Shown one piece after another: positions 8,392-16,975 of a stretch of 64,000 nucleotides of DNA. The notes beneath the pieces were generated by a model, which did no database searches, was not told the origin of the DNA, and was given only the letters and a program-made list of their open reading frames with translations. The translations under genes and the position numbers were made by a program. Origin of the DNA: Streptococcus gwangjuense. GTDB taxonomy: Bacteria > Bacillota > Bacilli > Lactobacillales > Streptococcaceae. The stretch covers positions 930,001-994,000 of the forward strand of contig NZ_CP032621.1 of assembly GCF_003627155.1 (NCBI RefSeq), read 5' to 3'. Position 1 is the stretch's first letter; the number at the start of each line of letters is the position of its first letter.

Positions 8392-10551
8392 ATGGGATTA
8401 AAACATCTTGAGGACGTGACTTACTTCCGTCTCAATAACGAAATCAACCGTCCTGTCAATGGACAAATCATGCTTCATAAAGATAAGGAAGCCTTGGATG
8501 CCTTCTTTAAAGAAAATGTAGTTCCAAACACTATGGTTTTTGATTCAATCAAGGATAAAATCAACTACCTCATTGAACACAACTACATCGAAACAGACTT
8601 TATCAAGAAATACCGTCCAGAATTTTTGGAAGAATTGTCGCAATTTATCAAAGATCAAAATTTCCAATTCAAGTCTTTCATGGCTGCCTATAAATTTTAC
8701 AATCAATATGCTTTGAAAACCAACGACGGTGAATATTATCTTGAAAGCATGGAAGACCGCGTCTTCTTTAACGCCCTTTATTTCGCTGATGGCAATGAAG
8801 CTGTTGCAATCGATATTGCCAATGAAATCATCCACCAACGCTACCAACCTGCTACTCCTTCCTTCTTGAATGCTGGACGTGCTCGTCGTGGGGAGTTGGT
8901 ATCCTGTTTCTTAATTCAGGTAACAGATGATATGAACTCTATCGGACGTTCTATCAACTCAGCTCTTCAACTTTCACGTATCGGTGGTGGTGTTGGAATT
9001 ACCCTCAGCAACCTTCGTGAAGCTGGTGCACCTATCAAAGGCTATGAAGGAGCAGCTTCTGGGGTCGTTCCAGTTATGAAACTTTTCGAAGATAGCTTCT
9101 CTTACTCAAACCAATTGGGTCAACGTCAAGGTGCTGGTGTTGTCTACCTCAACGTCTTCCACCCAGATATTATTGCCTTCCTTTCCACTAAGAAAGAAAA
9201 CGCCGATGAAAAAGTTCGTGTTAAGACCCTTTCACTTGGTGTTGTGGTGCCCGATAAATTCTACGAATTAGCACGTAAAAATGAAGAAATGTACCTCTTC
9301 AGCCCATACTCAGTAGAGCTTGAATACGGTGTGCCATTTAACTACATCGACATCACTGAAAAATACGATGAGCTAGTCGCAAATCCAAATATCCGCAAGA
9401 CAAAAATCAAGGCGCGTGATTTGGAAACTGAAATCTCTAAATTGCAACAAGAATCTGGCTACCCTTATGTAGTCAACATTGATACGGCTAACCGTGCAAA
9501 TCCAGTTGATGGTAAGATTATTATGAGTAACTTGTGTTCTGAGATTCTTCAAGTTCAAGAACCAAGCTTGATCAACGATGCTCAAGAATTCCTTCAAATG
9601 GGGACGGACGTTTCATGTAACCTTGGTTCAACCAACGTGGTTAACATGATGACTTCCCCTGACTTTGGTCGTTCTATCCGTGCTATGGTTCGTGCCCTTA
9701 CTTTCGTTACAGATAGTTCACACATCGTAGCTGTGCCTACCATCGACCACGGAAATAGCCAAGCTCATACCTTTGGTCTTGGTGCTATGGGACTTCACAG
9801 CTACCTTGCCCAACAATTGATTGAATATGGATCGCCTGAGTCTGTTGAATTTACAAGCATCTACTTCATGCTCATGAACTACTGGACCTTGGTTGAGTCA
9901 AACAATATCGCGCGTGAACGTGGTATTACCTTCCATAACTTTGAAAAATCAGACTATGCTAAGGGAAGCTACTTTGACAAGTATATTACAGGCGAGTTTG
10001 TTCCAAAATCAGACCGTGTTAAAGAACTCTTCAAAGATGTCTTTATCCCAAGTGCTGCTGACTGGGCTGAACTTCGCGACAAGGTTCAAGCAGATGGTCT
10101 TTACCACCAAAACCGCCTTGCTGTAGCACCAAATGGTTCTATCAGCTATATCAACGATGTTTCTGCTTCTATCCACCCGATTACGCAACGTATCGAAGAA
10201 CGCCAAGAGAAGAAAATTGGTAAAATCTACTATCCTGCTGCTGGTTTGTCAACAGAAACCATTCCTTACTACACTTCTGCCTACGACATGGATATGCGTA
10301 AGGTGATTGATGTTTACGCTGCTGCGACTGAGCACGTGGACCAAGGACTTTCACTCACCCTCTTCATGCGTAGTGACATTCCAAAAGGACTTTACGAATG
10401 GAAGAAAGAAAACAAACAAACGACACGTGACTTGTCTATCCTTCGTAACTATGCCTTTAACAAGGGAATCAAGTCTATCTACTACGTCCGTACCTTTACA
10501 GACGACGGTGGAGAAGTCGGTGCTAACCAATGTGAAAGCTGTGTGATTTAA
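8392..10551 (+). CDS. nrdE: Class Ib ribonucleoside-diphosphate reductase, alpha subunit
   Basis: A 719-residue large subunit that reduces ribonucleoside diphosphates to deoxy forms, using the NrdF radical and NrdH as electron donor. It shows the expected N-terminal domain, a substrate-site cysteine in SCFLIQV, the barrel motifs NLCSEIL and PNGSISYI, and the C-terminal redox tail CESCVI. Length and lack of an N-terminal ATP cone fit class Ib. A hairpin terminator separates it from nrdF. Confidence 0.97.
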   Translation: MGLKHLEDVTYFRLNNEINRPVNGQIMLHKDKEALDAFFKENVVPNTMVFDSIKDKINYLIEHNYIETDFIKKYRPEFLEELSQFIKDQNFQFKSFMAAYKFYNQYALKTNDGEYYLESMEDRVFFNALYFADGNEAVAIDIANEIIHQRYQPATPSFLNAGRARRGELVSCFLIQVTDDMNSIGRSINSALQLSRIGGGVGITLSNLREAGAPIKGYEGAASGVVPVMKLFEDSFSYSNQLGQRQGAGVVYLNVFHPDIIAFLSTKKENADEKVRVKTLSLGVVVPDKFYELARKNEEMYLFSPYSVELEYGVPFNYIDITEKYDELVANPNIRKTKIKARDLETEISKLQQESGYPYVVNIDTANRANPVDGKIIMSNLCSEILQVQEPSLINDAQEFLQMGTDVSCNLGSTNVVNMMTSPDFGRSIRAMVRALTFVTDSSHIVAVPTIDHGNSQAHTFGLGAMGLHSYLAQQLIEYGSPESVEFTSIYFMLMNYWTLVESNNIARERGITFHNFEKSDYAKGSYFDKYITGEFVPKSDRVKELFKDVFIPSAADWAELRDKVQADGLYHQNRLAVAPNGSISYINDVSASIHPITQRIEERQEKKIGKIYYPAAGLSTETIPYYTSAYDMDMRKVIDVYAAATEHVDQGLSLTLFMRSDIPKGLYEWKKENKQTTRDLSILRNYAFNKGIKSIYYVRTFTDDGGEVGANQCESCVI

Positions 10552-10641
10552 TCTTTGCTTGAGGAAACTACATTTTCTCAAATTAGTGATTCATTCACCC
10601 TGCTAAACTAAACTGGAATAAGCATCTATACTATGGAAAAA

Positions 10642-10672
10642 CACAAAAGTCGGACTTCCGACTTTTTGTGCG
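10642..10672 (+). terminator. Terminator between nrdE and nrdF
   Basis: The stem CACAAAAGTCGGA pairs with TTCCGACTTTTTGTG over a one-base loop, with a T run within the descending arm. It should end most nrdHE transcripts, so nrdF needs its own promoter. Confidence 0.82.
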
Positions 10673-10692
10673 ATACTCCTCTAGAATTATGA

Positions 10693-10698
10693 TAAAAT
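10693..10698 (+). promoter_or_regulatory. Probable nrdF -10 element
   Basis: TAAAAT in an AT-rich stretch 47 bp before the nrdF ATG; no good -35 is seen. It is proposed because a terminator lies between nrdE and nrdF. Confidence 0.45.
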
Positions 10699-10745
10699 AA
10701 AATAATTGTGAGTTCGCAATACTAAACACAGAAAGAGATTTCAAA

Positions 10746-11708
10746 ATGGAAACTTACTACAAAGCCATTAACTGGAATGCCATCGAAGATGTCATCGACA
10801 AATCAACTTGGGAAAAGTTGACGGAGCAATTCTGGCTCGATACACGTATTCCCTTGTCAAATGACTTGGATGACTGGAGAAAGCTATCAAATGTAGAAAA
10901 AGACTTGGTAGGAAAAGTCTTTGGTGGTTTAACCCTTCTCGACACTATGCAATCTGAAACTGGGGTTCAAGCCCTTCGCGCGGACATCCGTACACCACAT
11001 GAGGAAGCTGTTTTCAATAACATCCAATTTATGGAATCTGTCCACGCTAAATCTTACTCATCAATCTTCTCTACCTTAAATACTAAGGCTGAGATTGAAG
11101 AAATTTTCGAATGGACTAATACCAATCCTTACCTACAAAAGAAGGCTGAGATTGTCAACGAAATCTACCTAAACGGTAGCCCACTTGAAAAGAAAGTAGC
11201 CAGCGTCTTCCTTGAAACCTTCCTCTTCTACTCTGGTTTCTTCACTCCCCTCTACTATCTTGGTAACAACAAGCTAGCCAACGTTGCGGAAATCATTAAA
11301 TTGATTATTCGTGATGAATCTGTTCACGGAACCTACATCGGATATAAATTCCAACTCGGTTTCAATGAATTGCCTGAAGAAGAACAAGAAAAGTTAAAAG
11401 AATGGATGTACGACCTGCTCTATACTCTTTATGAAAATGAAGAAGGCTACACAGAAAGCCTCTATGATGGTGTTGGTTGGACGGAAGAAGTCAAAACCTT
11501 CCTTCGCTACAATGCTAACAAGGCACTTATGAACTTGGGGCAAGATCCACTCTTCCCAGATTCAGCAGATGATGTCAACCCAATCGTTATGAACGGTATT
11601 TCAACAGGAACATCTAACCACGACTTCTTCTCTCAAGTCGGAAATGGTTACCTTCTTGGCGAAGTTGAAGCCATGCAAGACGATGACTACAACTACGGTT
11701 TAGACTAA
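10746..11708 (+). CDS. nrdF: Class Ib ribonucleoside-diphosphate reductase, beta subunit
   Basis: A 320-residue ferritin-like subunit that holds the metal centre and tyrosyl radical used by NrdE. Carboxylate and histidine metal ligands are visible in the helices containing FMESVHAKSY and RDESVHGTYIGYKFQ. The acidic C-terminal tail (QDDDYNYGLD) is the NrdE-docking peptide. Full length. It is followed by a strong terminator, so it closes the nrd cluster. Confidence 0.97.
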   Translation: METYYKAINWNAIEDVIDKSTWEKLTEQFWLDTRIPLSNDLDDWRKLSNVEKDLVGKVFGGLTLLDTMQSETGVQALRADIRTPHEEAVFNNIQFMESVHAKSYSSIFSTLNTKAEIEEIFEWTNTNPYLQKKAEIVNEIYLNGSPLEKKVASVFLETFLFYSGFFTPLYYLGNNKLANVAEIIKLIIRDESVHGTYIGYKFQLGFNELPEEEQEKLKEWMYDLLYTLYENEEGYTESLYDGVGWTEEVKTFLRYNANKALMNLGQDPLFPDSADDVNPIVMNGISTGTSNHDFFSQVGNGYLLGEVEAMQDDDYNYGLD

Positions 11709-11732
11709 GTCAACAATTTCAGAAGTGATATC

Positions 11733-11775
11733 AATATCATGGTTTGTTTAAAACAACCATGATATTTTTGTTTTT
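11733..11775 (+). terminator. nrdF terminator
   Basis: AATATCATGGTT (11733-11744) pairs with AACCATGATATT (11755-11766), followed by TTTGTTTTTG. Confidence 0.93.
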
Positions 11776-11795
11776 GTTTTCTTTTGTTTTTTAAA

Positions 11796-11824
11796 TTGAT
11801 TGATTGAATACTTTATGATAAAAT
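11796..11824 (+). promoter_or_regulatory. lacR promoter
   Basis: -35 TTGATT (11796-11801), a 17-bp spacer and -10 TAAAAT (11819-11824). Confidence 0.7.
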
Positions 11825-11849
11825 AGTAATAGAAATAGAGGTGATAACG

Positions 11850-12617
11850 ATGCTAAAGCAGGAAAAACTAGATAATATTCTAGAAACGATAAATACAAAG
11901 GGAACTATTACTGTAAAAGAAATCATGACTCGCTTGGATGTGTCTGATATGACTGCTAGACGCTACTTGCAAGAGTTGGCAGACAAGGATTTACTTGTTC
12001 GGGTGCACGGGGGAGCTGAAAAAATTCGCACAGGTTCTATTTTAAATAATGAACGTTCCAATATCGAAAAACAAAGCTTACAAATCGCAGAAAAACAAGA
12101 AATCAGCCGTTTTGCAGGCCATTTAATCGATGAGGGTGAAACTATTTTTATCGGCCCTGGTACGACCTTAGAATCTTTTGCTCGTGAACTTCCAATTGAT
12201 AATATTCGTGTTGTAACAAACAGTTTACCAGTCTTTCTCATCTTAAACGAACGAAAACTAACAGATTTGATTTTAATTGGTGGGAATTACCGCTCTATCA
12301 CTGGAGCATTTGTGGGAACACTAACCTTGCAAAACTTGGCCAATTTACAATTTTCTAAAGCCTTCGTTAGCTGTAATGGTATTCAGGACAATGCGATTGC
12401 GACCTTTAGTGAAGAGGAAGGTGAATCTCAACGCATCGCCCTCAATAATTCCAATAAAAAATACTTACTAGCTGACAATAGTAAGTTCAATAAATTTGAT
12501 TTTTATACCTTCTACAATATCTCTGATATTGATATCATCGTTTCAGACTCTAAACTGAGCAAAGAAACGTTTGAACAACTTTCAAAACAAACAAAAATTA
12601 TTCTTTCTAAACCATAA
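11850..12617 (+). CDS. lacR: DeoR-family regulator of the lac/tagatose genes (LacR)
   Basis: A 255-residue DeoR-family protein: N-terminal helix-turn-helix (TVKEIMTRLDVSDMTARRYL) and C-terminal sugar-phosphate sensing domain (FIGPGTTLESFA, VVTNSLPV, LIGGNYR). LacR represses tagatose-pathway genes and is released by tagatose-6-phosphate or a related effector. A GTG at 11841 is also in frame but forms part of the AGAGGTGATA ribosome site, so the ATG at 11850 is chosen. The gene faces lacABCD across a shared terminator. Tandem operator-like repeats in front of lacA are the likely targets. Confidence 0.88.
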   Translation: MLKQEKLDNILETINTKGTITVKEIMTRLDVSDMTARRYLQELADKDLLVRVHGGAEKIRTGSILNNERSNIEKQSLQIAEKQEISRFAGHLIDEGETIFIGPGTTLESFARELPIDNIRVVTNSLPVFLILNERKLTDLILIGGNYRSITGAFVGTLTLQNLANLQFSKAFVSCNGIQDNAIATFSEEEGESQRIALNNSNKKYLLADNSKFNKFDFYTFYNISDIDIIVSDSKLSKETFEQLSKQTKIILSKP

Positions 12618-12621
12618 AATG

Positions 12622-12648
12622 ATCCCCACCGATTGGTGGGGATTTTTG
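12622..12648. terminator. Bidirectional terminator between lacR and lacD
   Basis: A perfect stem, ATCCCCACC (12622-12630) with GGTGGGGAT (12635-12643), with T-rich tract on the plus side and A-rich sequence on the other, lies between two converging genes. Confidence 0.9.
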
Positions 12649-12682
12649 TAAGTATTAAAAATTTCAGTTTTAAAAGACTTTC

Positions 12683-13663
12683 TTACACGCGTTCTTTCCA
12701 TGAAGTCGCTGTTGTTTGAAGAACTTTATTGAGCTCATCAATGTTTTCAAATCCAGTTGTGCGAAGCCATTCACGAGCTGCTGCTTCACCATCTTTGATG
12801 TAAGCTTCAACTGATCCAGCCCATGTAGCACGGCCACAAAGAACTCCGTTAAAGTTTGCACCTGATTCATGGGCAAATACAAGAGTATCTTGGAAAAGTT
12901 TAGCTGATACACCAGCACTCAAGTAGATGTATGGCAAGTTAGTTGCTTCATCTTGTGCTTTGAAGAAGGCTGCTGCTTCTTCACGTGTATAAACTACTTC
13001 ACCTTCAGCGAAGCCTTCAACATATTTAATGTTAACAGGAACTTCTACTTTCAAGACGTCAATGTTAAAGCGTGGGTCTGAGAAGACTTTCATAGCACCG
13101 ATAACTTTGTGTGGTTTTACTTTCGCATATTCTACAGAACCGGCGTCAGCAATTTTTTCATCGTAAGCAAGGATTTCAAGGAAGAATGGGATATCTTCAG
13201 CCACACACTCAGAACCGATACGTTCGATGTAAGCTTGTTTTTCTTGGTTAAGTTCGTCTGAGCTATCTACATCATAGTAAAGCAAGAATTTAACTGCATC
13301 TGCACCTTCTTCTTTAATACGTTTTGCAGACCAAACATCCAAGCAGTCTGGCAAGCGTTTTGTGCTTGTTGTATCATAACCTGTTTTTTCATAAGCAAGG
13401 AGAAGACCAGCTTTTTCATCAAGAGCTTTAGTCGCTGGAAGTCCATACTCAGGATCAAGAAGCATTGATGAAGCGTATTTAGTCAATTCATCTGCTACCA
13501 AGACTTTCAGTTCTTCCATTTGAGCTACAGTTGGTTCTTCTGTTTGGTGTTGAGCCATGAGGCGTTTCAAAGCACCACGTTGGTCAAATGCAAGAGCTGA
13601 GATGATTCCATTTTCATCAGAAAGTTTTTCTAAGCGTGCACATTTTTGTTCTGTTAAAGCCAT
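12683..13663 (-). CDS. lacD: Tagatose-1,6-bisphosphate aldolase
   Basis: A 326-residue class I aldolase of the LacD family. It splits tagatose-1,6-bisphosphate into dihydroxyacetone phosphate and glyceraldehyde-3-phosphate, the last step of the tagatose-6-phosphate pathway. Family signatures include the N-terminal [12 protein letters not shown] and the Schiff-base lysine region VLKVEVPVN, followed by LSAGV. It starts 1 bp after the lacC stop, so they are translationally linked. Last gene of lacABCD. Confidence 0.96.
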   Translation of the reverse strand: MALTEQKCARLEKLSDENGIISALAFDQRGALKRLMAQHQTEEPTVAQMEELKVLVADELTKYASSMLLDPEYGLPATKALDEKAGLLLAYEKTGYDTTSTKRLPDCLDVWSAKRIKEEGADAVKFLLYYDVDSSDELNQEKQAYIERIGSECVAEDIPFFLEILAYDEKIADAGSVEYAKVKPHKVIGAMKVFSDPRFNIDVLKVEVPVNIKYVEGFAEGEVVYTREEAAAFFKAQDEATNLPYIYLSAGVSAKLFQDTLVFAHESGANFNGVLCGRATWAGSVEAYIKDGEAAAREWLRTTGFENIDELNKVLQTTATSWKERV

Positions 13664-13664
13664 T

Positions 13665-14594
13665 TTATACCTCTTTTACTATTAATTGATCATATAGAGC
13701 TTGATAATTGGCCATGTTGATATGACCAGTCATTTTTTCTTGAGCATTGAGCATACCAAGGACATTTGCCTTGATGAGTAATTCTGCATCCGATTCTTTG
13801 TGAAGAAGTCCTGAAGAAATTCCTGCTACAGTAGAATCTCCAGATCCAACAGGATTTACCACCTGAATTCTAGGAATATCTACCTTGTAGAAAGTGTCTC
13901 CATGTTTGGCAAAGGCACCGTTGGCACCAAGTGAAACGATAATCCATTCAATACCTGCAAACAAAGGTTCTTGAAGAACTTCTTTTAATTCATCCAAATC
14001 CTCAGAAACTTCTCTTCCTAGAAGTTGAGACAATTCCTCATTATTTGGTTTGATGACTGTTGGTTTATGTGGTAATTCAAGAACAGCCTGAAGAGCAGCA
14101 CCAGAGCAGTCCAAGACTACAGGTTTACCAGCTTGATTAGCAAGTTCTACCAAGCTCGCATAGTAATCAACTGGAAGACCAGCTGGGAGACTACCTGAAA
14201 TAGCGACTACTTCAACTGAATCCAGGAGATTTTTGAAATGTACCAAAAAGTCTTGACCTTCCTGATCCAATACAACAGGACCTTTTTCAAGAACTTCTGT
14301 TTGATTGTCTCCGTGGAGAATAGCGATACAGTTCCGAGTTTCTCCCTGAATTGAGAAGAAATCTTTCTTTACTTGATCATCGATATTTTCAACCAAAAAC
14401 TCACCAAGTTTGCCACCCACTAAACCAGTAGCAAGAACAGAATCCCCAAATTCTGAAAGTACTCGGGTAACATTGAGTCCCTTACCACCAGCCGTTTTGG
14501 TTACATCCACCACACGATTGACAGTATCAATCTTCAACTCATCCAAGGGATAGGAAATATCAATGGATGGGTTCATTGTGACTGTTAAAATCAT
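13665..14594 (-). CDS. lacC: Tagatose-6-phosphate kinase
   Basis: A 309-residue PfkB-family kinase that phosphorylates tagatose-6-phosphate to the 1,6-bisphosphate. Seen are the N-terminal [19 protein letters not shown] sugar-binding loop and the C-terminal [12 protein letters not shown] anion-hole/catalytic-base signature with Asp. It lies 10 bp after lacB. Confidence 0.95.
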   Translation of the reverse strand: MILTVTMNPSIDISYPLDELKIDTVNRVVDVTKTAGGKGLNVTRVLSEFGDSVLATGLVGGKLGEFLVENIDDQVKKDFFSIQGETRNCIAILHGDNQTEVLEKGPVVLDQEGQDFLVHFKNLLDSVEVVAISGSLPAGLPVDYYASLVELANQAGKPVVLDCSGAALQAVLELPHKPTVIKPNNEELSQLLGREVSEDLDELKEVLQEPLFAGIEWIIVSLGANGAFAKHGDTFYKVDIPRIQVVNPVGSGDSTVAGISSGLLHKESDAELLIKANVLGMLNAQEKMTGHINMANYQALYDQLIVKEV

Positions 14595-14604
14595 AGGTCA
14601 CCTC

Positions 14605-15120
14605 TTAGTCGTGGTATTCTCCGCGATCCCATTTTTCAAGGAATTCAGTGAAGAAGTTTGCGTCTGTTTGTTGAGCATTGTGACTTTCAACGTGTTCAAT
14701 TTTCGCAATCAATTTCTTGTTTTCTTCAGATGGTTTGTATTCAGCATGGATGAAAGCTTCGATGATATCGCACATGAGCAATTCACCAGTAATCTTACCA
14801 CCAAAACCGATAACGTTAGCGTTCAATTGCTCTTTAGCATAAAGAGCTGTTGTCATATCACGAACCAAGGCAGAACGAACACCTGGAACTTTATTTACAG
14901 CGTTGTTGATACCAACACCAGTACCACAGATACATACCCCAAGATCAGCTTGACCGCTAGTTACAGCTTCACCAACTTTTTTACCAAAGATTGGGTAGTG
15001 AGTACGTGTATGGTCATATGTACCAAAGTCAATGACTTCATATCCTTTTGATTTCAAAAATTCTGAAACCGCCATTTTTTCATCTGTTACGATGTGGTCA
15101 CATCCAATTGCAATTCTCAT
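14605..15120 (-). CDS. lacB: Galactose-6-phosphate isomerase subunit LacB
   Basis: A 171-residue RpiB/LacAB-family protein with the family motif [10 protein letters not shown] and an N-terminal IAIGCDH. With LacA it converts galactose-6-phosphate, the product of PTS galactose uptake, to tagatose-6-phosphate. A BOX-like hairpin element separates it from lacA. Confidence 0.96.
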   Translation of the reverse strand: MRIAIGCDHIVTDEKMAVSEFLKSKGYEVIDFGTYDHTRTHYPIFGKKVGEAVTSGQADLGVCICGTGVGINNAVNKVPGVRSALVRDMTTALYAKEQLNANVIGFGGKITGELLMCDIIEAFIHAEYKPSEENKKLIAKIEHVESHNAQQTDANFFTEFLEKWDRGEYHD

Positions 15121-15167
15121 TAGTTATTCCCTCCGATTAATTATGTAAATCTAATATCATTTATCCC

Positions 15168-15268
15168 TACTCAAGAAAAATCAAGATTAGCTTAGGAAGC
15201 GAGCTGCAAGCATAACTGAGGTTAGCTAAAGTGAGCTGACAACAGATTATCTTGATTTTTGAAGAGTA
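15168..15268. repeat. BOX-like intergenic hairpin element between lacA and lacB
   Basis: A 101-bp element bounded by inverted ends: TACTC..AAAAATCAAGAT on the left and ATCTTGATTTTT..GAGTA on the right. On the minus strand it begins ATACTCTTCAAAAATC and contains GTCAGC, recalling BOX-type repeats of mitis-group streptococci, which start ATACTCTTCGAAAATC. It lies inside the lacABCD transcript, directly after the lacA stop codon. The assignment to the BOX family is by resemblance only. Confidence 0.6.
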
Positions 15269-15694
15269 TTAGCACATTTTGTTCAACATATCGACACGAA
15301 TTTGGTGACGTCCACCATCGTATTTACCGTTAACAAATCCTTTAGCGATGTTTTTAGCCAATTCATCACCAACAAGTTGTGCACCCATAGTGATCATACG
15401 TGAATTGTTGTGACCACGAGTCATATAAGCTGAACGTTCGTCAGATACCTCTGCAGCAACCATTCCTTTGATCTTAGTTGCAACCATAAATGGACCAGCT
15501 CCATAAGCATCAATCACGATACCAAGGTTTTGTTCTTCTTTATTTACTTCTGCAGCAACAGCAAGAGTCACATCAACAAAGTCTTGACCTTCAGCTGTAA
15601 CATCCACAACGTGGAAGTTTTCTTTTTCCAAGAAGTCTTTCACAACTTCTTTCAATCTCAAACCTGCAGCATCTGCACCGATAACAATAGACAT
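15269..15694 (-). CDS. lacA: Galactose-6-phosphate isomerase subunit LacA
   Basis: A 141-residue RpiB/LacAB-family subunit (N-terminus [16 protein letters not shown], then [18 protein letters not shown]). It forms the heteromeric isomerase with LacB. First gene of the lacABCD operon, with AAGGAG before the ATG and a leader of about 190-220 bases carrying tandem operator-like repeats. Confidence 0.95.
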   Translation of the reverse strand: MSIVIGADAAGLRLKEVVKDFLEKENFHVVDVTAEGQDFVDVTLAVAAEVNKEEQNLGIVIDAYGAGPFMVATKIKGMVAAEVSDERSAYMTRGHNNSRMITMGAQLVGDELAKNIAKGFVNGKYDGGRHQIRVDMLNKMC

Positions 15695-15882
15695 ATTGTA
15701 TACTCCTTTTTATTTTTCTAGGCTAGTAAAGACTTTTATAGTTAGCAGTTTACCTACAAAAAGCTTTCTAGCAGTTTATTGACAAATTAGATTGAATGAG
15801 ATTAATGACACCTTATTCAAGTTTAGGAAACCATTTCCCTAGAAATAATCTTTCTCCACGAAAGAAAATATAACAATTGATT

Positions 15883-15950
15883 ATTTGTTTGTTACAAACA
15901 TCATTTGTTGCTTACAAACATAATATACTCCTATTTTCTGAAAAAGTCAA
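15883..15950 (-). promoter_or_regulatory. lacA promoter with tandem LacR-type operator repeats
   Basis: On the minus strand, -35 TTGACT (15945-15950), a 17-bp spacer and -10 TATATT (15922-15927). Overlapping and following the -10 are two head-to-tail copies of a 22-base unit whose starts are 20 bp apart: 15883-15904 and 15903-15924. Each has the form ATTTGTT, two bases, TTACAAACAT, one base, AT, and is itself partly palindromic. They are the likely LacR binding sites. Confidence 0.75.
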
Positions 15951-15980
15951 CAGTTTATGTTTGTTTTTGTGTTTTTTTAA

Positions 15981-16877
15981 CTAAAAAATTTCGATGTCAA
16001 AACCAATTTGATCCACTTGACCAGGTTCTAGGAGGCGAACATTCTTCTTATCTTCTAGATGATCTCCTTCTTCAAGGGATGTTGACAAGCCTGACCAGGG
16101 TTCAAAAGCAATGAAAGGTCCTTTATTCAAAGTTGACCATATAATGAGGTTTGGAAACTCTGTAAAGTTCACTTTCAATCCCTTATCATGTTTCCGAGAA
16201 CGAAGCGCAATTGTTCTAGATTGCAATTCATCTAAGGTGACTGCATCTGTACTGAAAAGATCATAGCTGAGGTCTAATTCTTTTTGACCCTCTAGCCATG
16301 GACTTCTATCTTGAAAATCCAGCATACCCGTTTCTAGGAAAGGACGTGGAACAGAGCAAGTCTCTTCTTTCTCAAACTCTAAATAGTAATCTTCATAGAC
16401 TTCATCATCCAGTAAGGGACAATTAAAGCCTGGATGTCCACCAATAAAGTAAGGCATGACCTTGCTAGTTTCTTTATTGAAAATCTTGTATTGAGTCCGT
16501 ACTGTCTTTCCAGTAAGGATATAAGTGATTTCTAGGCAGAAATGATAAGGGTAGTTCTGATAGCTATTCTCATCGTCTTCAATTGCAAAAGTTACACTAT
16601 TATCTGTCTGTTCAACTAATTCAAATTCTTTCTTGCGAACTAAACCATGACGAGGAATGTTTCCTTTGCTGTCCTGCCCCTTCTCATCTATATATACGGC
16701 TGTATCCTCTCTCAATGAACCACAAATGGGAAAGAGAACAGGAGCTTGTCCACTCCAATAAGTAGCATCCCCTTGCCACAAATACTCAAGTCCCTCAGCA
16801 TCTTTTATAGAAGAAAGAGCCCCACCAAAACTGTTAAATTGAACTCTTAATTGTTCTGATTTTAATTCAATTACCAT
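15981..16877 (-). CDS. Aldose 1-epimerase family protein (LacX-like)
   Basis: A 298-residue galactose-mutarotase-fold protein (LYWQGDATYWSGQAP-like N-terminus, GGHPGFNCPL, FIAFEPWSGLSTS). Members interconvert alpha and beta anomers of sugars or sugar phosphates; LacX of lactococci is the closest named type I recognise. It follows gatC with a hairpin terminator between, so it is probably expressed by partial readthrough. The substrate is inferred from its place between the galactose PTS and tagatose genes. Confidence 0.85.
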   Translation of the reverse strand: MVIELKSEQLRVQFNSFGGALSSIKDAEGLEYLWQGDATYWSGQAPVLFPICGSLREDTAVYIDEKGQDSKGNIPRHGLVRKKEFELVEQTDNSVTFAIEDDENSYQNYPYHFCLEITYILTGKTVRTQYKIFNKETSKVMPYFIGGHPGFNCPLLDDEVYEDYYLEFEKEETCSVPRPFLETGMLDFQDRSPWLEGQKELDLSYDLFSTDAVTLDELQSRTIALRSRKHDKGLKVNFTEFPNLIIWSTLNKGPFIAFEPWSGLSTSLEEGDHLEDKKNVRLLEPGQVDQIGFDIEIF

Positions 16878-16903
16878 TATTTTCTCCGATTTCTTGATAG
16901 TTT

Positions 16904-16948
16904 ATAAAAAACTAGGCTGTCACTCCTAATGGTATGACAACCTAGTTT
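16904..16948 (-). terminator. Terminator/attenuator between gatC and the epimerase gene
   Basis: AAACTAGG..GTCA pairs with TGAC..CCTAGTTT and is followed by a T run on the minus strand. It lies between the gatC stop and the epimerase start, so the epimerase would receive only readthrough transcripts. Confidence 0.82.
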
Positions 16949-16975
16949 CAACAATTTACATTTTATAGGAGCGCA

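Noticed and set aside
15825..15840. AGGAAACCATTTCCCT palindrome in the lacA leader as a cre site
   Set aside because: It lacks the central CG of the cre consensus. It is a fair inverted repeat, but I cannot name its function.
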